Assembly: GCA_050013075.1 (NCBI GenBank)
Contig: JBEKFZ010000144.1
Coordinates: 1-8,322 of the forward strand
Length of the DNA: 8,322 nt
Reading direction: 5' to 3'
Source of the DNA: JBEKIK01 sp050013075
GTDB taxonomy: Bacteria > Planctomycetota > Planctomycetia > Pirellulales > Thermoguttaceae
The position numbers were made by a program, and so were the translations under genes. The notes beneath the pieces are model-generated. The model saw only the letters and a program-made list of their open reading frames with translations. It was not told the origin of the DNA and searched no databases. Below, one piece after another: positions 5,376-8,322 of the stretch (positions are counted from its first letter, which is position 1; each line of letters starts with the position of its first letter).

Positions 5376-6596
5376 TCACAGTTGCCAGGGTTCGCGTTTG
5401 GCTCGATCTAGGAAGCGATTGGCCTCCTCGTCGCCGGGGAACTCTTCCTTGTCCGGGTCCCATTTCAAAGGCCGATTCAGGTTGTAAGCGATGATGCCCA
5501 GGTGGCAGACGGTGGCGGTGCGGTGGGCCAACTCGATGTCGCGAAACGGTTTTTCGCGAGTGCGGACGCAATACAGGAAATCGCCGTAAATGCCGCCCGT
5601 GCCCTTGTATCTTGGCATGGTCTTGGGGGGCAGTTTCTCGCCCGGCGTGCCGACGACGGACAGCCCCTCCTTTTGGTCCGGATTGCGATATATCAGTAAA
5701 CCATTGGCAAAGCGGTAGGTCAAATACTTGACGTCTTTGCCGTTGGGCGGAATGATTTCCACTGGTCCTTGATCGGCAACGCCCGCGGCAAACATCGCGC
5801 CCCCGAAGCGGTGAGCGCCCCAATCGGTCATCCCTCCGCCGGAATAATCGCACCACGAGCGCCAACACTTTCCGTCAATCGAATAACTGCCGCCGATCCG
5901 GTACGGATGGTACGGCGCCCAGGGCGCGGGTCCCAGCCACATGTCCCAGTCAACGTCGCCGTCGACGGGCTTGCCCGGCAGATAGCAAGGCGTCGAAGGC
6001 GGGCCGCAATTGACGTATATCTCCTTGATCGCACCGTAATCTCCGTTCCAGCAATGCTCCGCCAACTCGCCGTGATCGTCCAGCACCCGCTGGCTGCCGC
6101 CCGATACCACGCACCCATAACGGCGGGCGGCCTGGACCATCGCGCGCCCTTCCTTGATAGTCAGCGACTCGGGTTTCTGGCAGTACACGTCTTTGCCTTG
6201 GCGGCAGGCCTCGATGGTTATGATGGCGTGCCAGTGATCCGGCGTGGCGACGTGCACGGCATCGATATCCTTGCGGGCAAGCAACTCGCGAAAGTCCTTG
6301 TAAACCGCGCAGTCATTGTTGTCGTATTGCTTATTTACCCGATCCTTGCCGCGGTCGCGCATCGATTGCTTCACGTCGCACATGGCCACGTACTGAACTT
6401 CGGGGCGCTTCAGGAAAGCGCCCATGTCGCCTCCTCCCTGGCTGCCCACGCCGATGCCGGCCATGACGATCCGCTCGCTGGCCGGGGGCCGATCTTCTTT
6501 TCCGAGTGCTGCAGCGCTGATTACATACGGCGCCGCGGCCGCCAGGCTCGCACGTTTCAAAAACTCTCGTCGCGTGGTGCTGTTGTTTTTACTCAT
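5376..6596 (-). CDS. Tat-exported Gfo/Idh/MocA-family oxidoreductase
   Basis: A 406-residue NAD(P)-dependent oxidoreductase of the Gfo/Idh/MocA family, which acts on sugars, inositols and related polyols; the substrate is not determinable here. A twin-arginine signal is clear: TTRREFLKRASLAAAA at 7-22. The folded protein is therefore probably exported with its cofactor. The Rossmann segment is IVMAGIGVGSQG (43-54), followed by VAMCD (70-74). The dinucleotide-site segment is VATPDHWH (116-123). The canonical EKP is QKP at 140-142, keeping the catalytic-type Lys141. The C-terminal domain has GGGMTDWGAHRFG (253-265), with His262 at the usual active-site position. The ending ANRFLDRAKREPWQL is typical of planctomycete members. 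A longer frame begins at 6689, but ATG at 6596 is preferred because it places the Tat motif at residue 8 and has GAGGGA 5 bases upstream. Repeats flank both sides of the gene. Confidence 0.93.
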   Translation of the reverse strand: MSKNNSTTRREFLKRASLAAAAPYVISAAALGKEDRPPASERIVMAGIGVGSQGGGDMGAFLKRPEVQYVAMCDVKQSMRDRGKDRVNKQYDNNDCAVYKDFRELLARKDIDAVHVATPDHWHAIITIEACRQGKDVYCQKPESLTIKEGRAMVQAARRYGCVVSGGSQRVLDDHGELAEHCWNGDYGAIKEIYVNCGPPSTPCYLPGKPVDGDVDWDMWLGPAPWAPYHPYRIGGSYSIDGKCWRSWCDYSGGGMTDWGAHRFGGAMFAAGVADQGPVEIIPPNGKDVKYLTYRFANGLLIYRNPDQKEGLSVVGTPGEKLPPKTMPRYKGTGGIYGDFLYCVRTREKPFRDIELAHRTATVCHLGIIAYNLNRPLKWDPDKEEFPGDEEANRFLDRAKREPWQL

Positions 6597-6601
6597 TTTC
6601 T

Positions 6602-6607
6602 TCCCTC
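6602..6607 (-). promoter_or_regulatory. Shine-Dalgarno site of the oxidoreductase gene
   Basis: GAGGGA on the minus strand ends 5 bases before the ATG at 6596. It supports this start over the upstream in-frame ATG at 6689, whose extra 31 codons run through a hairpin repeat. Confidence 0.6.
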
Positions 6608-6610
6608 TTA

Positions 6611-6678
6611 GTTTAGCCCGGTTTCTTGCAACCGGTGTCTCATCTAAAAATCTCCGGGAGCAAGCTCCCGGGCTAAAC
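6611..6678. repeat. Paired-hairpin repeat upstream of the oxidoreductase gene
   Basis: Outer arms GTTTAGCCCGG (6611-6621) and CCGGGCTAAAC (6668-6678) are perfect 11-bp inverted repeats. They enclose CCGGTT...AACCGG (6618-6635) and CCGGGAG-CAAG-CTCCCGG (6654-6671). The left edge is 15 bases from the oxidoreductase start codon, so the structure would form in its mRNA leader if transcription begins upstream. Confidence 0.75.
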
Positions 6679-6700
6679 CATAATGTCACATTGATTATAG

Positions 6701-6811
6701 GAGCCTATCCAAATACCCATTTTTGTCATCCTGAGCATAGCGAAGGATCTTGATAATAGAGGCTAGATTCTTCGCTTTGCTCAGAATGACGACCGGTTTT
6801 AGGATAAGCTC
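6701..6811. mobile_element. 111-bp MITE-like element with terminal inverted repeats
   Basis: Terminal arms GAGCCTATCCAAATACC (6701-6717) and, reverse-complemented, GAGCTTATCCTAAAACC (6795-6811) match at 14 of 17 positions. Inner arms at 6725-6750 and 6765-6790 match at 23 of 26 and contain the widespread GTCATCCTGAGC...GCGAAGGATCT palindrome. The flanks read ATAG at the left and TAGG at the right, consistent with a 3-base TAG target duplication. There is no coding capacity, so movement would need a transposase supplied elsewhere. The IS5-like end style and TNA-type target suggest, but do not show, an IS5-family parent. Confidence 0.72.
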
Positions 6812-6857
6812 TAGGTATATTGGAATCCGCCCGCATAAATTCCAAACAGTAAAGTTC

Positions 6858-7994
6858 TCATTTCCCCGCCGGCTTGCAATAGGCAAGCGTAAGCAGCGCG
6901 TAGCCTGTAACCAGATTCGGATCGCTTTCCATCCAGCGATTATCCGCGTTGATCCAGGAACCATCGGGCCGTTGGCGGCGGATCAATTCGCCCAGCAAAT
7001 CGCGGCGCCAATCGTGTTTAATTCCTTTTTCATCGATAAATTCAGGTTTGCCCAAGGCATCCAGGGTTTTGGCCATGGTGTGGTAATAATAATAAAGACC
7101 GGAAAGGCCTGAACCGCCCATGCCGGGATTGGATGTCAAGTCGTAGTGCGATTGCAGCCATTTGACGGCGGCCTTAACCCGCGGATCGTCCGGCCCCACG
7201 CCGGCATAGATCATGCTTTTCAGCCCGGCGTAAGTCATCGAGCCGTAGCTCCTAAGTCCGCCGACGGGCAGATTGCCGGCCTGGCTGACGCCGCCGCTGG
7301 CCGGCGTGTAGTAGAAACCGCCGTCGGGATTTTTGGCGGCAAACGGCAGGGTGTTGTGTTCCGATTCAAGGTTCTGGCAACGCGACACGAAAATCAGCGC
7401 CTTTTTGACCGCCTCGTCATCCGGCCCGTCGCCCGCGGCCTTCAGGGCGTCCAAAAAGAAACTGGTGTTCGACAGGTCGGGCCGTTTGTTCTTGCCATAA
7501 CCCGCCCCGCCGTATGAAGGACTCGATTTGTCCTGCCCCATCCTCTCATCCCATTGCTCTCCTTTAAGAAACTTGTCGGCGTTCTTTATGAGTTTACTGT
7601 AACGCCCGTCGCGATTCGCCTCGGCAAAACACATTAGTGCCAGGCTGGTTTCGTAGTTCTTGTAAAACGTGTCCTTGGCATGGATGCCGCCATCGCTTTG
7701 GACAAAACCTTCCAGATACTTCAAGCCCTTGGCCACGCCGGGATCATCCGCGCTTCGGCCATGCCGTAAAATGCCCGCGGTTACCACGGCAGTCACCCCG
7801 GGCCCGGCCTGGGCCGAAAACGCTCCATCGGGCCCTTGCCCCTTGCTCATTAAATACTGAATCGCCCGATCCACGGCCTGTCCGTATGCCCTGGCGTCAA
7901 TCAACCTGTCATCCCCCGCCGAAACAGCCTGCTCCAATACCGCAAAGAAGACGAAAGCCATCACATATTCCGCGTAGCGTTTGTGCAATATCAT
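6858..7994 (-). CDS. Exported prenyltransferase/squalene-cyclase-fold protein
   Basis: A 378-residue protein of the alpha/alpha-barrel superfamily shared by squalene-hopene cyclases and protein prenyltransferases. Residues 1-26 form a signal peptide (core VMAFVFFAVL at 11-20, likely cleavage after AVSA). QW-type repeat motifs recur: GPDGAFSAQ (54-62), QSDGGIHA (99-106), NPDGGFYYTP (222-231) and RQRPDGSWINAD (340-351). Between them are helix pairs such as TSLALMCFAEA, TYAGLKSMIYAGV and VTGYALLTLAYC. I do not see the DxDD acid motif of squalene-hopene cyclase nor a complete zinc site of prenyltransferases, and it is shorter than true cyclases (about 630 residues). It is therefore more likely a secreted binding or uncharacterised member, of which planctomycetes have many. 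The ATG at 7994 has AAGGA 8 bases upstream. A 127-bp palindromic element starts about 20 bases upstream of the start codon. Confidence 0.87.
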   Translation of the reverse strand: MILHKRYAEYVMAFVFFAVLEQAVSAGDDRLIDARAYGQAVDRAIQYLMSKGQGPDGAFSAQAGPGVTAVVTAGILRHGRSADDPGVAKGLKYLEGFVQSDGGIHAKDTFYKNYETSLALMCFAEANRDGRYSKLIKNADKFLKGEQWDERMGQDKSSPSYGGAGYGKNKRPDLSNTSFFLDALKAAGDGPDDEAVKKALIFVSRCQNLESEHNTLPFAAKNPDGGFYYTPASGGVSQAGNLPVGGLRSYGSMTYAGLKSMIYAGVGPDDPRVKAAVKWLQSHYDLTSNPGMGGSGLSGLYYYYHTMAKTLDALGKPEFIDEKGIKHDWRRDLLGELIRRQRPDGSWINADNRWMESDPNLVTGYALLTLAYCKPAGK

Positions 7995-8002
7995 GGCAAA
8001 TT

Positions 8003-8007
8003 TCCTT
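8003..8007 (-). promoter_or_regulatory. Shine-Dalgarno site of the cyclase-fold gene
   Basis: AAGGA on the minus strand lies 8 bases before the ATG at 7994. It supports that start over the internal Met at codon 12. Confidence 0.6.
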
Positions 8008-8014
8008 AACTATT

Positions 8015-8141
8015 TATTGAGTCTCAGATAATGAATGTCGCGTTTTCGCCTCAGAGCCGGGCCGTATCGGGTGCGGAATTACCGGGGCGACACGCCCCGG
8101 CTCTGACTTTTCATGCGACATTCTTTTTCTGACACTCAATA
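8015..8141. mobile_element. 127-bp palindromic MITE-like element
   Basis: Ends TATTGAGTCTCAGA (8015-8028) and TCTGACACTCAATA (8128-8141) are inverted with one mismatch in 14. Further in, GAATGTCGC (8033-8041) pairs with GCGACATTC (8115-8123). TCAGAGCCGG (8051-8060) pairs perfectly with CCGGCTCTGA (8097-8106). CCGGGGCG-ACA-CGCCCCGG (8082-8100) is a compact hairpin overlapping that last arm. There is no coding capacity. It lies between groES and the cyclase-fold gene, where the latter's promoter would be expected. Confidence 0.75.
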
Positions 8142-8142
8142 G

Positions 8143-8179
8143 CCCCGGGTGAATACACCCGGGGTTGGTGAATACACCA
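8143..8179 (-). repeat. Two tandem hairpins after groES
   Basis: CCCCGGGTG-AATA-CACCCGGGG (8143-8164) has a 9-bp perfect stem. TGGTG-AATA-CACCA (8166-8179) has a 5-bp stem with the same AATA loop. They lie 14-50 bases past the groES stop and could stop or protect the transcript's 3' end. No U-tract follows on the minus strand, so a simple intrinsic terminator is not shown. Confidence 0.6.
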
Positions 8180-8192
8180 GGAGTTTACACAT

Positions 8193-8322
8193 CTACAGAA
8201 CAATGGCCAAGACGTCGCTTTCACTCATAATCAGCAATTCTTCGCCGTTTACTTTCAATTCGGCGCCGGCGTAGTTGCCGAACAGAATGCGATCGCCTTC
8301 GCTCACCTGATGCGGGGCCCGA
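8193..8322 (-). CDS. groES: GroES co-chaperonin, C-terminal part (partial at window edge)
   Basis: The minus-strand frame entering from the right edge encodes 42 residues ending in TAG (8195-8193). They include VSEGDRILFGNYAGAELKVN and then GEELLIMSESDVLAIVL. This is the conserved C-terminal half of GroES (typical VKVGDRVLFGKYAGTEIKLDGEEYLILREDDILAIIE). GroES is the 10-kDa heptameric lid that caps GroEL during ATP-dependent protein folding in the cytoplasm. The N-terminal half with the mobile loop lies outside the window. In most bacteria groEL follows groES directly. Here the stop is followed by hairpins, a MITE-like element and the cyclase-fold gene, so groEL is not downstream. It may lie upstream or elsewhere. 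Confidence 0.92.
   Translation of the reverse strand, partial: RAPHQVSEGDRILFGNYAGAELKVNGEELLIMSESDVLAIVL

Noticed and set aside
5769..6611. 280-codon open frame on the plus strand
   Set aside because: It is antisense to the well-supported Gfo/Idh/MocA gene and shows no recognisable motif or signal peptide.
6820..6845. TTGGAAT...ATTCCAA hairpin after the cyclase-fold gene as a terminator
   Set aside because: The 7-bp AT-rich stem has a 12-base loop and no U-tract on the minus strand, so it is too weak to call.
6858..7994. Annotation as squalene-hopene cyclase
   Set aside because: The protein is far shorter, carries a signal peptide, and lacks a visible DxDD motif. Only the fold-level assignment is supported.

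Overview
The window looks like a chromosomal segment of a planctomycete or a close PVC-group relative. This is inferred from gene content, not from a marker gene. The content comprises two PEP-CTERM surface proteins, a Tat-exported Gfo/Idh/MocA oxidoreductase ending in the 'REPWQL'-type tail common in planctomycetes, two HEAT-repeat proteins of a type frequent in these genomes, and an exported prenyltransferase/squalene-cyclase-fold protein. Palindromic repeats fill the intergenic spaces.

Layout. Positions 1-113 hold the last codons of an IS30-family transposase. A PEP-CTERM gene (164-907, +) follows 50 bases later. It converges on a second PEP-CTERM gene (1067-1747, -) across a shared hairpin terminator (943-992). 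From there to the right edge every gene is on the minus strand. In transcription order, right to left, they are: the end of groES (8193-8322), the squalene-cyclase-fold protein (6858-7994), the Gfo/Idh/MocA oxidoreductase (5376-6596), HEAT protein A (4453-5283), HEAT protein B (2671-4074), a nitroreductase (2028-2567), and then the second PEP-CTERM gene. The left 2 kb is visibly more AT-rich than the rest.

How the genes fit together. The PEP-CTERM proteins would be exported by Sec and processed by an exosortase that is not in this window. One carries a Cys and a Gln in contexts resembling internal-thioester (TED) adhesin domains. The other carries an SdrD/CnaB-like repeat with a putative Ca-binding loop. 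The oxidoreductase, HEAT B and the cyclase-fold protein all carry export signals; HEAT A does not. HEAT A and HEAT B resemble successive parts of one longer HEAT protein and may be a split gene. I see no direct evidence of a shared pathway.

The most striking structure is non-coding. Each gap between 2568 and 8192 holds palindromic repeat sequence of one or more types. These include a 127-bp element with inverted ends (8015-8141), a 111-bp MITE-like element with a possible TAG duplication (6701-6811), a paired hairpin (6611-6678), a nested 198-bp palindrome (4203-4400), a short remnant sharing ends with the MITE-like element (4416-4452), and two inverted copies of a ~65-bp repeat flanking the HEAT gene pair (2606-2670 and 5298-5364). 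I found no CRISPR array, tRNA, rRNA or recognisable defence system.
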